Positions 16,482 through 25,617 of a stretch of DNA of 35,961 nt are shown here, piece by piece. Below the pieces are notes generated by a model that made no database searches, was not told the origin of the DNA, and saw nothing but the letters and a program-made list of their open reading frames with translations. The translations under genes were made by a program, and so were the position numbers. The stretch covers positions 1 to 35,961 of the forward strand of contig JAUIHE010000012.1 in NCBI GenBank assembly GCA_030432195.1, written 5' to 3'. The stretch's first letter is position 1; each line of letters opens with the position of its first letter. Source of the DNA: Alphaproteobacteria bacterium (GTDB lineage: Bacteria > Pseudomonadota > Alphaproteobacteria > UBA7985 > JAUIBT01).

Positions 16482-19400
16482 ATGAACGCGATCATTGACG
16501 CTGCCCTTCGCTACTCCCGCACGGTGCTCTCGCTGCTGGTGGTGATTATTGCTGTAGGGGTCATGTCTTGGCTCTCTATTCCCAAGGAAGCCGAGCCCGA
16601 TGTGAGCGTGCCCTTCATGTACGTGAGTGCCTCGCTGGAAGGCATCTCCCCGGAGGATTCCGAGCGTCTGCTGTTGAAGCCCTTGGAGCAAGAATTGCAG
16701 GGCGTCGAGGGTATCAACACCATTACATCAACCGGATACTTGGGTGGTGGCAATCTGGTGTTGGAGTTTGGTGCTGGCTTTGATGCGGATGCGGCTTTGG
16801 AAGACGTGCGCAGCGCGGTTGACAATGCCAAGCCGAACCTGCCGTCAGAAGCCGACGATCCCAAGGTCAGCGAGATCAACCTATCCGAACAGCCCATTAT
16901 CACGCTGGCGGTCTTCGGGGACGTTCCCGAAAAGGCGCTGTTGCAGCTGATGAAGCGCCTGCAAGATCGCATTGAAGCCCTGCCGCAGATCTTGGAGGCG
17001 GACCTTGCGGGCAGCCGTGAAGAGGTGGTGGAGATTTTGATCGATCCCAACGTCTTGCAGTCCTACGGCTTGAACATGCAAGAAGTGCTGGGGCTGGTCG
17101 CGGGTTCTAACCGGTTGATTGCAGCCGGTTCTTTGCGCTCGGGTGCGGGTAGTTTTGACCTTAAGGTGCCGGGCTTGTTTGAGGATGTCGAAGACATTTT
17201 TGAGCTGCCGGTCAAGTCCGACGGGCAATCTGTGGTGCTATTCAGCGAGATTGCCGACGTGCGCCCAACCTTTAAAGACCCTGAGAGCTTTGCACGGGTC
17301 AATGGCAAGCGCACCATGTCGCTTGCCGTCAAAAAGCGCGCGGGTGAAAATATCATCGAGACGATCGAGGCGACCAAAGCCATCGTTGAAGAAGAACGCC
17401 AAGCTTGGCCCGCTGGCCTTGAGGTCAAGTATTTGCAAGATCGCTCAGTGCCCATCCGTACCATGCTGGGCGACTTGACCAACAACGTTGCTGCGGCCGT
17501 GATCTTGGTGCTGATTATCGTCGTCGGCGCTTTGGGTCTGCGGTCAGGTCTGCTGGTGGGCTTTGCTATTCCAGGCTCGTTCCTGATCGGCTTTATGGTG
17601 CTGTCGATCTTGGGCTTTACCGTCAATATTGTGGTGTTGTTCTCCTTGATCCTGGCATCGGGCATGCTGGTCGATGGCGCGATAGTGGTGATTGAATACG
17701 CCGATCGAAGGCTGGGCGAGGGCGCTAGTCGCCACCAAGCCTACGCCGAAGCGGCCAAGCGCATGGCCTGGCCGATCATCGCCTCAACGGCGACGACGCT
17801 TGCGGCTTTTGCCCCCTTGGCCTTCTGGCCCGGGATCGTAGGCGAGTTCATGGGCTATTTGCCGAAGACCTTGTTGATTACCCTGTCTGCCAGCTTGGCC
17901 ATGGCCTTGATTTTTGTGCCCGTCCTTGGCGCTGCGCTCGAGACGGTCTTGGCGGTCGTCGCGGTTGCGGTCGGCTTTATTTTCATGTTGTTCGGCGTGA
18001 CGATTTTGCAGGGCGTGTTGGCGGGCCTGGATGGGGTGTTGGGCAGCAGTATGGCCGATTGGGCTCTGTTGGACAGCCTCGGACGGCTTGCTTTCTTGGT
18101 GTTGGGCCCTGTGTTGGGCTACCTCTTCTATAAGGTGTCGCGCTATTTGTTCGCCACCTCCTCCCAAAATCCCCGCCCAGAGCCCAAGCGCGCAACGGAG
18201 ATCTCGGGCTTCGTGACCCTGTATGCGCGCTTGTTGAGCTTTTTGCTGCGCGCGCCGGCGCTGGTGATAATCGCTATGTTTGGCTTCTTGTCGCTGGTCG
18301 TGACGCTGTTTGTGCAATCTGAGCCCGGGACCGAGTTTTTCCCAACAGTGGAGCCTGAAAACATCACCTTGACGGTGCGTGCGCGTGGCAACTTGTCGAT
18401 CTATGAACGCGATGCCCTGGTGCGGCGCGTTGAAAATGAAATGCTCGACTTGCAGCGCAAACATGGTGAGTTCAACGCTATTTACGCCGTGGCGCAATCT
18501 TCCACCGGTGGCGATTCCCAGCAAGCAGAAGATACCATCGGTTCGGTTCAGATCGAATTTGTCGACTATTTCAACCGCCGCACCGTGGCGGAAATTCAAG
18601 AAGAAATGCGCGCGCGCATCGCTGATTTGCCGGGCATGCTGGTTGAAGTGGCCGCGCCGGAGGCTGGACCGCCGCAGGGCAAGGCCGTCCAAGTCGAGGT
18701 CAGCGCGGCGGCCATCGATGATATCGTGCCTGCGGTTGAGCACATATTGCGCGGCATGGAGCAGATCGGCGGCTATCGCGACGTTGAAGACGGGCTGCCC
18801 TTGCCTGGTATCGACTGGGAGCTGTCGGTCGATCGCGAGCAAGCGGCTATTTACGGCGTGGACATTGGCGTTCTTGGCTACTACGTGCGCCTGATTACCA
18901 ACGGGGTGAACATTTCAACCTATCGGCCTGCCAGCTCTGAGGACGAGGTGGATATCACGCTGCGCTTGCCGCCCCAGTATCGCAATCTTGCTCAGCTGGA
19001 TGAACTGCGCGTTGATACGCCCAAAGGGCAGGTGCCCTTGAGCCTGTTCTTGAGCCGCGAGGCCAAGCCGAAGGTCAGCCTCATTCACCGCATTGATGGC
19101 CAACGCACGCAGACCATCAAGGCTGGTATCGTTGAATTTGTCGACGGTGAAAGGGTCTTGGAGGCCACAAAGGTCAATCAGCTCAAGACCTGGCTGAAAG
19201 ACAATCCCTTGCCGGGTACCGCTCAAGCGAAGTTTGTCGGCCAAGACGAAGAGATGGCAGAGACCTTCACCTTCTTGATGCAGGCCTTCGGCATCGCCTT
19301 GTTTATTATGGCGGTGATTTTGGTGACCCAGTTCAACAACTTCTTCAATATGTTGTTGATTTTGAGCGCCATTTTCATGTCTTCGGTCGGCGTCCTGCTG

Positions 19401-19874
19401 GGGCTCTATTTGACCGGGCGCGAGTTCGGGGTGGTGATGACCGGCGTCGGGCTGATCGCTCTGGCGGGCATTGTGGTCAACAACAACATCGTACTGATTG
19501 ATACCTTTGAGCAGATCAAGCGCACGGGGGTAACGATCCACGAGGCACTTGTCCTGACTGCAGCGCAGCGCTTGCGCCCCATCTTGCTAACGACGGTAAC
19601 GACGGTGCTGGGCCTTATGCCTATGGTTCTGGGCCTCAACATCAACTTTTTGGATAATTTGGTGACCTTGGGTGCGCCCTCGGGGCAGTGGTGGCAATCG
19701 TTGGCGACCGCCATTGCCTTTGGTTTGTCCTTTGCCACCTTCTTGACCCTGTTCTTTACGCCCTGCGCGATCAAGCTGCAGTACGATTTGCGGCGCATGA
19801 CCCACGCCAAAGATCTCTACGAAGATGAGAGTCTACAGATCGTGCAAACCGCTGCCCGACAGCCGGGTCACTAG
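16482..19874 (+). CDS. RND efflux permease (AcrB-superfamily) with extra central hydrophobic region
   Basis: The 1130-residue product has the RND plan: TM1 at the N-terminus, a large periplasmic porter loop, TM2-6, a second half with another porter loop, and TM8-12. In TM4, GMLVDGAIVVIEY keeps one of the two AcrB proton-relay Asp residues (Asp398); the second is Gly. In TM10, the AcrB Lys is Asn (VVNNNIVLID), a pattern I associate with a non-AcrB branch. Between TM6 and TM7 (about residues 483-555) lies an unusually long hydrophobic stretch that could form two to three extra membrane segments, which accounts for most of the excess over the usual length of about 1050. It should export substrates by proton antiport with the adaptor encoded 59 bp upstream; the substrates are unknown. 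The extra segment needs topology testing. Confidence 0.92.
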   Translation: MNAIIDAALRYSRTVLSLLVVIIAVGVMSWLSIPKEAEPDVSVPFMYVSASLEGISPEDSERLLLKPLEQELQGVEGINTITSTGYLGGGNLVLEFGAGFDADAALEDVRSAVDNAKPNLPSEADDPKVSEINLSEQPIITLAVFGDVPEKALLQLMKRLQDRIEALPQILEADLAGSREEVVEILIDPNVLQSYGLNMQEVLGLVAGSNRLIAAGSLRSGAGSFDLKVPGLFEDVEDIFELPVKSDGQSVVLFSEIADVRPTFKDPESFARVNGKRTMSLAVKKRAGENIIETIEATKAIVEEERQAWPAGLEVKYLQDRSVPIRTMLGDLTNNVAAAVILVLIIVVGALGLRSGLLVGFAIPGSFLIGFMVLSILGFTVNIVVLFSLILASGMLVDGAIVVIEYADRRLGEGASRHQAYAEAAKRMAWPIIASTATTLAAFAPLAFWPGIVGEFMGYLPKTLLITLSASLAMALIFVPVLGAALETVLAVVAVAVGFIFMLFGVTILQGVLAGLDGVLGSSMADWALLDSLGRLAFLVLGPVLGYLFYKVSRYLFATSSQNPRPEPKRATEISGFVTLYARLLSFLLRAPALVIIAMFGFLSLVVTLFVQSEPGTEFFPTVEPENITLTVRARGNLSIYERDALVRRVENEMLDLQRKHGEFNAIYAVAQSSTGGDSQQAEDTIGSVQIEFVDYFNRRTVAEIQEEMRARIADLPGMLVEVAAPEAGPPQGKAVQVEVSAAAIDDIVPAVEHILRGMEQIGGYRDVEDGLPLPGIDWELSVDREQAAIYGVDIGVLGYYVRLITNGVNISTYRPASSEDEVDITLRLPPQYRNLAQLDELRVDTPKGQVPLSLFLSREAKPKVSLIHRIDGQRTQTIKAGIVEFVDGERVLEATKVNQLKTWLKDNPLPGTAQAKFVGQDEEMAETFTFLMQAFGIALFIMAVILVTQFNNFFNMLLILSAIFMSSVGVLLGLYLTGREFGVVMTGVGLIALAGIVVNNNIVLIDTFEQIKRTGVTIHEALVLTAAQRLRPILLTTVTTVLGLMPMVLGLNINFLDNLVTLGAPSGQWWQSLATAIAFGLSFATFLTLFFTPCAIKLQYDLRRMTHAKDLYEDESLQIVQTAARQPGH

Positions 19875-20040
19875 GGCAAACAGCGATCTAGCGTCTGGCG
19901 ATAAGGCGCGCGTTCGGCGTTGGTGCTCGCCATGGGGCGGCAAAACGCCTGGCGGATTCGGTGGGGTTTGCGGCGCCCAGGCCTTGGTTTTGGGGCACGC
20001 TTCTGCCTATTTCCAGAGAAAGCTAACAACGGAGCGCCCC

Positions 20041-20478
20041 ATGCCTTCTATCTTCAAAGCCGGACTTGCCGGCCTGGCCCTCATCCTATCGCCCATCATG
20101 CTGGTCTCGGCCAGCGCCAACGACGAGGCCGTTGAGGCCATGCAAGAATACCTCATGTTCTCAGAATATGAGGCGGGCATTATCTTGCCGCAGCAAATCA
20201 ACGAAGAGATCTTCAATTCTGTGCTGTTCGTCGATACGCGCGACGAAGAGCAGTACGAGGCCGCGACGATCCCGGGCGCTGTACACATCGAATGGCGCGA
20301 AGTCTTGGACCGCATCGACGAAATCCCGGAAGACACCAAGACCGTTCTGTTCTGCAACACGGGCAGCCTGTCCGCTCAAGCCGCTTTTGCCCTACGCGTG
20401 GCTGGGCGTAGCAATGTTGTGGTGCTGCAAACCGGCTTTACCGGTTGGCAGAAAGATGCAGCCTACAAGCCCGAATAA
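20041..20478 (+). CDS. Secreted single-domain rhodanese-like protein
   Basis: The 145-residue protein has a signal peptide (hydrophobic residues 7-24, cleavage predicted near SASA-ND at 26) followed by one rhodanese domain. LFVDTRDEEQYEAATIPGAVHI is the conserved first half (given here as two parts: LFVDTRDEEQYE and AATIPGAVHI), and the active-site loop is CNTGSLS with Cys105. Periplasmic rhodaneses carry persulfide sulfur on this Cys; the acceptor is unknown. GGAG lies 7-10 bases before the ATG at 20041. It follows the RND permease by 166 bp on the same strand and might share its transcript, but the gap is long enough for its own promoter. Confidence 0.85.
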   Translation: MPSIFKAGLAGLALILSPIMLVSASANDEAVEAMQEYLMFSEYEAGIILPQQINEEIFNSVLFVDTRDEEQYEAATIPGAVHIEWREVLDRIDEIPEDTKTVLFCNTGSLSAQAAFALRVAGRSNVVVLQTGFTGWQKDAAYKPE

Positions 20479-20494
20479 GACGCTACTCGATCAA

Positions 20495-20550
20495 GCCAGG
20501 GCCGACCGAGCCAGGGCCGACCGAGCCAGGGCCGACCGAGCCAGGGCCCG
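20495..20550. repeat. 15-bp tandem array, 3.7 copies
   Basis: GCCAGGGCCGACCGA repeats exactly three times (20495-20539) followed by a partial copy. It begins 17 bp after the rhodanese stop codon. Confidence 0.9.
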
Positions 20551-20645
20551 AAAAGTGGGCACGCTGGCCGAGCGTTGGGGGCTAGAGCAAGCCGCGAATG
20601 AGTAGCACTACGAATGAGCATGGACTTGCATTAGAAATCAGCCAG

Positions 20646-20689
20646 CTAGAGCGGAAGGGCTGTCGTAACGACAGGGCCCGACGCTCTAG
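20646..20689. repeat. Hairpin with perfect 8-bp outer stem
   Basis: CTAGAGCG (20646-20653) pairs with CGCTCTAG (20682-20689). Inside, TGTCG (20661-20665) pairs with CGACA (20669-20673) around a TAA loop. There is no T-tract, so it is not a standard terminator. It may be a structured RNA element or a remnant of a small mobile repeat. Confidence 0.5.
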
Positions 20690-20814
20690 AGGGGATGGCG
20701 GACTTTGTTTGCCAACTCCAAGAGGCCACGGCCAAAGCTTGCCGCAAATGCACCTTGCCGATCTTTGGCACATGTATTTCGGACGTTGCGTGCCCTTTGG
20801 GCCCATGGGAAGGC

Positions 20815-20850
20815 GAGGGTCGAGACGAGGGTCGAGACGAGGGTCGAGGT
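20815..20850. repeat. 12-bp tandem array, three copies
   Basis: GAGGGTCGAGAC occurs twice exactly and once with the last two bases changed. It sits directly downstream of the ispE stop codon. Confidence 0.85.
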
Positions 20851-20855
20851 GCGGC

Positions 20856-21794
20856 TCACATCAAACGGCTGGCCCCCACCCACCACTGCGGGTGCTGGGA
20901 CTTGAGGACGGCGGCGGCCTGCTGACCGCTGTCGGCGTCTGAAAAGATGCCAAAGCAGCTTGCGCCGCTGCCTGACAGACGGGCAAACCGGCATCCGGCC
21001 TGTTCGGTTATCGCCGCAAGGACGGTCGCAATGCTGGGTTCAAGCGCGCTGGCGGCCTCTTGCAGATCGTTGCTCTGTTCGGCGAGCCAAGCGATCCAAT
21101 CGGGCATTGCCAAACCTGCCTCGGGCCGCGCGAGCGGGGAGCGAAAATCACCGTGTTGACGCCGCGCCTTGAAGACGGCCGGGGTCGAAAGGGCCTTGGC
21201 GGGCTGCACCAGGACGGCAAAAAGGCCGGGCCACGAGGGCGGCAGGGGCTGACATATCTCGCCAATCCCGGAGACCCATTGCGCGCGTGCCACCAAACAA
21301 GCGGGCACATCAGCCCCCAAAGACAGGGCCAGCGCCATCAACTCCGCCTGGGGCAGGGGGCCATAGAGCCCGGCCATAGCGCGTAGGCAGGCCGCTGCGT
21401 CACTGGACCCTCCGCCGAGGCCCGCGGCCACTGGCAGACGCTTATCAAGGCGAATTTTTAAAGGAGGCTGGCCCTCGCGGCCCAGCGCACGCCAATACCC
21501 AAGGGCAGCACGCACCACCAGATTGTCACCGTCTTGGTCCTGCGAGAGCGCGCTGGCTTGCGGGCCAACCAACGAGAAGCTGAACGCTGAATCTGGCACC
21601 AGGGCAAGGCCGTCGCCGAGATCGCGGGCAAAGGCAAACAGGCTATCAAGCAGGTGATAGCCGTCGGTGCGGCGTCCGGTTAGGTGCAGATAGAGATTGA
21701 TCTTTGCCGGGGCAAAGACCTGTAGACCCTCGCCATTCTTAGCCTGGGATTGGCCGCTTGGATCAGCGGCCAAGCTGGCCTCACGATCCGCCAT
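20856..21794 (-). CDS. ispE: 4-diphosphocytidyl-2-C-methyl-D-erythritol kinase
   Basis: This GHMP kinase phosphorylates CDP-ME in the MEP isoprenoid pathway. FAPAKINLYLHLTGRR with catalytic Lys31, the ATP loop GLGGGSSDAAA at about residues 125-135, GADVP with catalytic Asp162, and the C-terminal LSGSGASCFGIF motif are all present. The start is uncertain. I choose the ATG at 21794 (MADREAS, 312 residues), which overlaps the end of the TPR gene by 14 bp and implies translational coupling; an ATG at 21803 is equally possible. Further upstream codons in frame are Arg/Lys-rich and lie inside the TPR gene. The N-terminal 25 residues are longer than usual. It is the last gene of the ETF-QO / TPR / ispE cluster. 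Confidence 0.92.
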   Translation of the reverse strand: MADREASLAADPSGQSQAKNGEGLQVFAPAKINLYLHLTGRRTDGYHLLDSLFAFARDLGDGLALVPDSAFSFSLVGPQASALSQDQDGDNLVVRAALGYWRALGREGQPPLKIRLDKRLPVAAGLGGGSSDAAACLRAMAGLYGPLPQAELMALALSLGADVPACLVARAQWVSGIGEICQPLPPSWPGLFAVLVQPAKALSTPAVFKARRQHGDFRSPLARPEAGLAMPDWIAWLAEQSNDLQEAASALEPSIATVLAAITEQAGCRFARLSGSGASCFGIFSDADSGQQAAAVLKSQHPQWWVGASRLM

Positions 21795-23730
21795 TGCTCG
21801 CATCGCCCGCTTCACTCGCTTCGGGTTGGGCGTCAGCCGTATCCGCGGCTTGGGCGGCCGCCGCTGCTTCGGCTTCCTCGACCCGCTCAAGGCCAATTTC
21901 CAGCTTCATTTCGATGCGTTCGCGCTCTTTATCCGACGGCTTGAAAGACAGGGCACGTTTCCACTGGAAGACCGCTTCTTCTTTGCGGTTGTTCTTCCAA
22001 TAAACATCGCCAAGGTGGTCGTTCAACACCGGGTCTGCGGGCATGAGCTCAACCGCGCGTTCCATGTGTCCAAGTGCTTCTTCAAAGCGGCCCAGCTTGA
22101 AAAGCACCCAAGCCAAGGAGTCGACGATAAAGCCCGAGTTCGGGCGCGCATCGACGGCCTTTTCAAGTTTAATCAGAGCGTCGCTAAACTTGTCCTCAAA
22201 GCCTCGATCGACCCAAGAATAAGCCAGGTAGTTCAAGACATTGGGTTGGTCTGGATCTAGTTCTAGCGATTTCAAGAAACGCGCTTCGGCTTCGGGCCAA
22301 GCGTCCATCTGGTCATAGGTAATCCCCCAAGCGTAATAGAGGCGCCAATGCTGAGGGGCAGGCCCGCCCGCCGCTTCGATCCGCTCAGCAGCCCGGGCAT
22401 AAGCCGCAACCGACTCCTCATAGCGTTTTTCAGCGCGCAAGAAATCAGCCATCAGCTCTAGCGAGACCCAGCGGTCGGGATCGCGTTGTGCCAATTCTTC
22501 CAGCAGAGCCAAGGCCTCGTCGGTCTGCCCCAGGTCCCGCAAAGATTGGGCGCGGTCGTAATCGGCGGTGTAGGCTTTGGTTGCGTCGGTTTGGCTGACC
22601 TTCGAGTAGTCCTCAATGGCGTAGCGGTGCAGGCCGCGTTCGGCATAGATTTCGCCGCGAACCAACAGCGCATCCGCGTTGTCCGGGTTCAAATAAAGCG
22701 CGGCACCCGCCAGGCTCAGGGCCAGTTCACTGCCCAGCTCATCTTGGCTGAAGGAGGTGGCGACGTTTTCCAAGACTTCGGCGGCCGCTTGTTGGGGCGT
22801 CGAGATGGGATAGGTCAGAATTTCGCCTGCTGCCATTTGCTCGATCAAGCGCTTGATGAGGCGCTGCTCGCGCATCTTTTCATCCAGGGCGGCGATCAAG
22901 ATGTCTTGCTGTTCGCGCGTGCCGGCTTCCCCATAGGCCAAAAGGGCCAATTGTGCATGACGCAGGGAAACGGGACGCTTTGCTTCGGTGATGGAGGTTA
23001 GATATTGCTCCAACGCACCGTCCCGATCATCGCCGATCCACAGCGCCACGGCGCTTAGTGAGGTGCCAAAATCGGCGGTATTATCTTGCTCCATGACCGG
23101 CGCCAGGGCTTCAAGCGCGGCGTCCAGATCATCGTTGCCCACGTGTGCCCAAGCCAAGGCGAAGGGGCGCAAGATGGCGCCTAGCCCACGATCAAGCCAA
23201 GCGTCGGCCTGAACCAAGGCTTCCTGGTAGTCCTGCTTGACCATGGCAGCGTAATAGAGGGTACGGCGGGCGTCTTCATCCTCGCCGTTGCTTTCATCAA
23301 TCAGGCGCTGGGCCAAGGGGGCGGCCTGATCGTATTGCCCTTCAGCGGCCAGCATGTCGTGCAGCAAAGCCGCCAGGTCCAGGCGCTCTGGGTGACGCGC
23401 GACGAGCGGCGCTAGCAAGCTGGTGGCTTTGCGCAGATCGCGTGCATCTCTAGCCATCATCACGCCCAAGTAGGCACCCACATCGCTCTCGCTACTTGCG
23501 ATGGGCTCGCCGATCTGGGGCAGGGGCTGTTCAATATCGGAGTTGAGCCGAAACTGCGCAGGGTCCAAGGACTGTTGCGCTTGAGCCTTGCCCACTGGTG
23601 TTGCGGCGGTCAGCAGGATCAGCAGCCCGGCAGCAGCCAAACCCCCGAGGCCCAAGCTCCCGTCGCGCGCGCCAAGCCGCAGCAAAGGAAGAGCGGCGGG
23701 AACGCGCCTTGGGACAGATTGGTTATGCAT
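21781..23730 (-). CDS. Exported tetratricopeptide-repeat protein
   Basis: The 649-residue protein opens with a basic N-region and a hydrophobic segment (about residues 27-48) ending in an Ala-Gln-Ala signal-peptidase-like site, so it is probably periplasmic or membrane-anchored. The rest is almost entirely helical, with clear TPR units in the C-terminal half, for example the repeats around NLNPDNADALLVRGEIY-like and FEEALGHMERAVELMPADP segments (shown approximately). It ends in an Ala/Glu-rich tail of about 40 residues. TPR proteins of this type act as scaffolds, often in envelope assembly, but no partner is evident. AGGAGG lies just before the ATG at 23730. The gene is 91 bp downstream of the ETF-QO gene and overlaps ispE by 14 bp. 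Confidence 0.85.
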   Translation of the reverse strand: MHNQSVPRRVPAALPLLRLGARDGSLGLGGLAAAGLLILLTAATPVGKAQAQQSLDPAQFRLNSDIEQPLPQIGEPIASSESDVGAYLGVMMARDARDLRKATSLLAPLVARHPERLDLAALLHDMLAAEGQYDQAAPLAQRLIDESNGEDEDARRTLYYAAMVKQDYQEALVQADAWLDRGLGAILRPFALAWAHVGNDDLDAALEALAPVMEQDNTADFGTSLSAVALWIGDDRDGALEQYLTSITEAKRPVSLRHAQLALLAYGEAGTREQQDILIAALDEKMREQRLIKRLIEQMAAGEILTYPISTPQQAAAEVLENVATSFSQDELGSELALSLAGAALYLNPDNADALLVRGEIYAERGLHRYAIEDYSKVSQTDATKAYTADYDRAQSLRDLGQTDEALALLEELAQRDPDRWVSLELMADFLRAEKRYEESVAAYARAAERIEAAGGPAPQHWRLYYAWGITYDQMDAWPEAEARFLKSLELDPDQPNVLNYLAYSWVDRGFEDKFSDALIKLEKAVDARPNSGFIVDSLAWVLFKLGRFEEALGHMERAVELMPADPVLNDHLGDVYWKNNRKEEAVFQWKRALSFKPSDKERERIEMKLEIGLERVEEAEAAAAAQAADTADAQPEASEAGDASNGGS

Positions 23731-23821
23731 AGGGCCTCCTAGGATTGTTGGGGGCGGGCGGGCCGCCCCCGGATCATTTGCGAAGCCCAAGCTGCGGATC
23801 GTTACCGACCCCAGGCACCGC

Positions 23822-25456
23822 CTACATATTCGGATAGTTGGGACCGCTGCCGCCTTCGGGCGTGACCCAGACGATGTTCTGGCTCGGGTCCTTGATATCA
23901 CAGGTTTTGCAGTGCACGCAGTTTTGGGCGTTAATTTGAAGACTAGGTCCATTTTCTGGGTCTTCAACGATTTCATATACACCGGCAGGGCAATAGCGCT
24001 GCTCTGGCGCGTCGTATATCGCCAAATTGTGAGCGATAGGCACCGAGTCATCCTTCAAGGTCAGGTGAATGGGCTGATCGTCATCGTGCGCGGTGGCGGC
24101 CAAGAAGACCGAGGAGTTGCGATCGAACGAGACCTTTCCATCCGGCTTGGGATAGTCAATCTTCGGCATGCTGGCTGCGGGCTTCAGCGCTTCGTTGTCC
24201 TTGTGGCGATGGTGCAAGGTCCAGGGCGCTTTGCCGCCAGACAGCTTGAGTTCGGCGCCGCCAAAGCCCATGCCCAACAAGCCCAATTTGGCAAACCAGG
24301 GGCGGAAGTTGCGCGCCGCGTGCAGCTCGTCATACATCCAAGACGCTTCGAAGCGCTCTGGATAGCTGGTCGGGCGGTCCTCGCCTTTGCCCAGGGCTTC
24401 GACCACGGCTTCGGCGGCCAACATGCCGGACTTCATCGCGTTGTGGCTGCCCTTGATTTTGGGCACGTTCAGGAAGCCAGCCGAACAGCCAATCAGAGCG
24501 CCGCCGGGGAACGTCAGCTCTGGAATTGCCTGGAGGCCGCCTTCGTTAATGGCGCGCGCCCCATAGGAGATGCGCTTGGCGCCCTTGAACATGGGGGCCA
24601 CCTTGGGGTGGGTCTTAAAGCGCTGGAATTCCTGGAAGGGCGACAGGTGCGGGTTCTTGTAGTCCAGACCCACCACATAGCCGACGTAGGCTTGATTGTT
24701 GTCCAGGTGGTAGATGAAAGAGCCGCCCCAGGTCTGGCTGTCCATCGGCCAGCCGCCGGTGTGCATGACCAAGCCTTCTTGGTGCTGTTCTGGGTCCAGT
24801 TCCCAGAGTTCTTTGATGCCGATGCCGTAGGTCTGGGGGTCAGAGCTCTTGTCCAGTTCGTATTTGGCGATGACTTGCTTGGACAGTGAGCCGCGCACCC
24901 CTTCAGCAAACAGGGTATAGGTTGCTCTCAGCTCCATGCCAGGCTCAAAGGTCGGCTTGTGGCTGCCGTCCTTGGCAATGCCCTTGTCGTCGGTGATGAC
25001 ACCGGCCACGCGCTCGCCGTCATAGATGATTTCGGCGGCGGCAAAACCAGGAAAGACCATCACGCCCAGCTCTTCGGCCTGCTCACCCAGCCAGCGGCAG
25101 ACGTTGCCCAGCGAGACAATGTAGTTGCCGTGGTTTTGGAATTGTGGCGGCATGGCCCACAGCGGGATTGAAAAGCCGCCCTTCTTGCCGAGCATCCAAA
25201 AGCGCTCGGACTTGACCGGAACGCTCAACGGCGCGCCGCGCTCTTGCCAATCAGGGAACAGCTCTTCCATCGCGGTGGGCTGCATAACACAGCCCGACAA
25301 AACGTGAGCCCCGATTTCAGAGCCTTTTTCCAGAACACAGACTTCCAATTCTGGGTTCAATTGCTTCAGCTTGATTGCCGCTGACAGACCGGCGGGGCCA
25401 CCGCCGACGATAACGACATCCAGCTCCATGGATTCGCGTTGTATCTCGTTGCTCAT
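23822..25456 (-). CDS. Electron transfer flavoprotein-ubiquinone oxidoreductase
   Basis: The 544-residue enzyme passes electrons from ETF (fed by acyl-CoA and N-methyl dehydrogenases) to the ubiquinone pool at the inner membrane. VVIVGGGPAGLSAAIKL at about residues 13-29 binds FAD. GWPMDSQTWGGSFIYHLD and the following central region are typical of the family. The C-terminal 4Fe-4S cluster ligands are Cys489 (RYCPAGVYE), Cys513, Cys516 and Cys519 (CVHCKTC). The ending PEGGSGPNYPNM is the usual family C-terminus. The start at 25456 is preceded by AAGGAT about 8 bases upstream; 155 further in-frame codons are not coding. It is divergent from the UDG gene across 161 bp and leads the minus-strand cluster. 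Confidence 0.95.
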   Translation of the reverse strand: MSNEIQRESMELDVVIVGGGPAGLSAAIKLKQLNPELEVCVLEKGSEIGAHVLSGCVMQPTAMEELFPDWQERGAPLSVPVKSERFWMLGKKGGFSIPLWAMPPQFQNHGNYIVSLGNVCRWLGEQAEELGVMVFPGFAAAEIIYDGERVAGVITDDKGIAKDGSHKPTFEPGMELRATYTLFAEGVRGSLSKQVIAKYELDKSSDPQTYGIGIKELWELDPEQHQEGLVMHTGGWPMDSQTWGGSFIYHLDNNQAYVGYVVGLDYKNPHLSPFQEFQRFKTHPKVAPMFKGAKRISYGARAINEGGLQAIPELTFPGGALIGCSAGFLNVPKIKGSHNAMKSGMLAAEAVVEALGKGEDRPTSYPERFEASWMYDELHAARNFRPWFAKLGLLGMGFGGAELKLSGGKAPWTLHHRHKDNEALKPAASMPKIDYPKPDGKVSFDRNSSVFLAATAHDDDQPIHLTLKDDSVPIAHNLAIYDAPEQRYCPAGVYEIVEDPENGPSLQINAQNCVHCKTCDIKDPSQNIVWVTPEGGSGPNYPNM

Positions 25457-25617
25457 GGCGATAATCCTTCTTGGTGATCGCGCGTTATTCACAGGCCCCT
25501 CTTCTAGCGGGCTGTGACGGTGAGGAAAAGGCTGCAAACGCACATAAATGCTCCGAATCAGGCCTATTGCGACGGAAAGACCCTGAATTTTGCCCAACCG
25601 GTCTATAGATTGCGTGC

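Larger units (their letters stand above)
20479..20855. other. Gap of 377 bp with tandem repeats and a hairpin, no gene
   Basis: This gap lies between the rhodanese gene and the convergent ispE gene. It holds a 15-bp tandem array (20495-20550), an 8-bp inverted repeat with a nested hairpin (20646-20689) and a 12-bp tandem array (20815-20850). Open frames across it are short, compositionally biased and unsupported. No conventional terminator is visible although two genes converge here. Confidence 0.6.

Noticed and set aside
20598-20942. Possible small protein gene between the rhodanese gene and ispE
   Set aside because: The frame crosses tandem repeats and the end of ispE, its composition is biased, and no family similarity is apparent.
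23588-24889. Plus-strand open frame of 433 codons
   Set aside because: It overlaps the ETF-QO and TPR genes in antisense; both real proteins have clear motifs.
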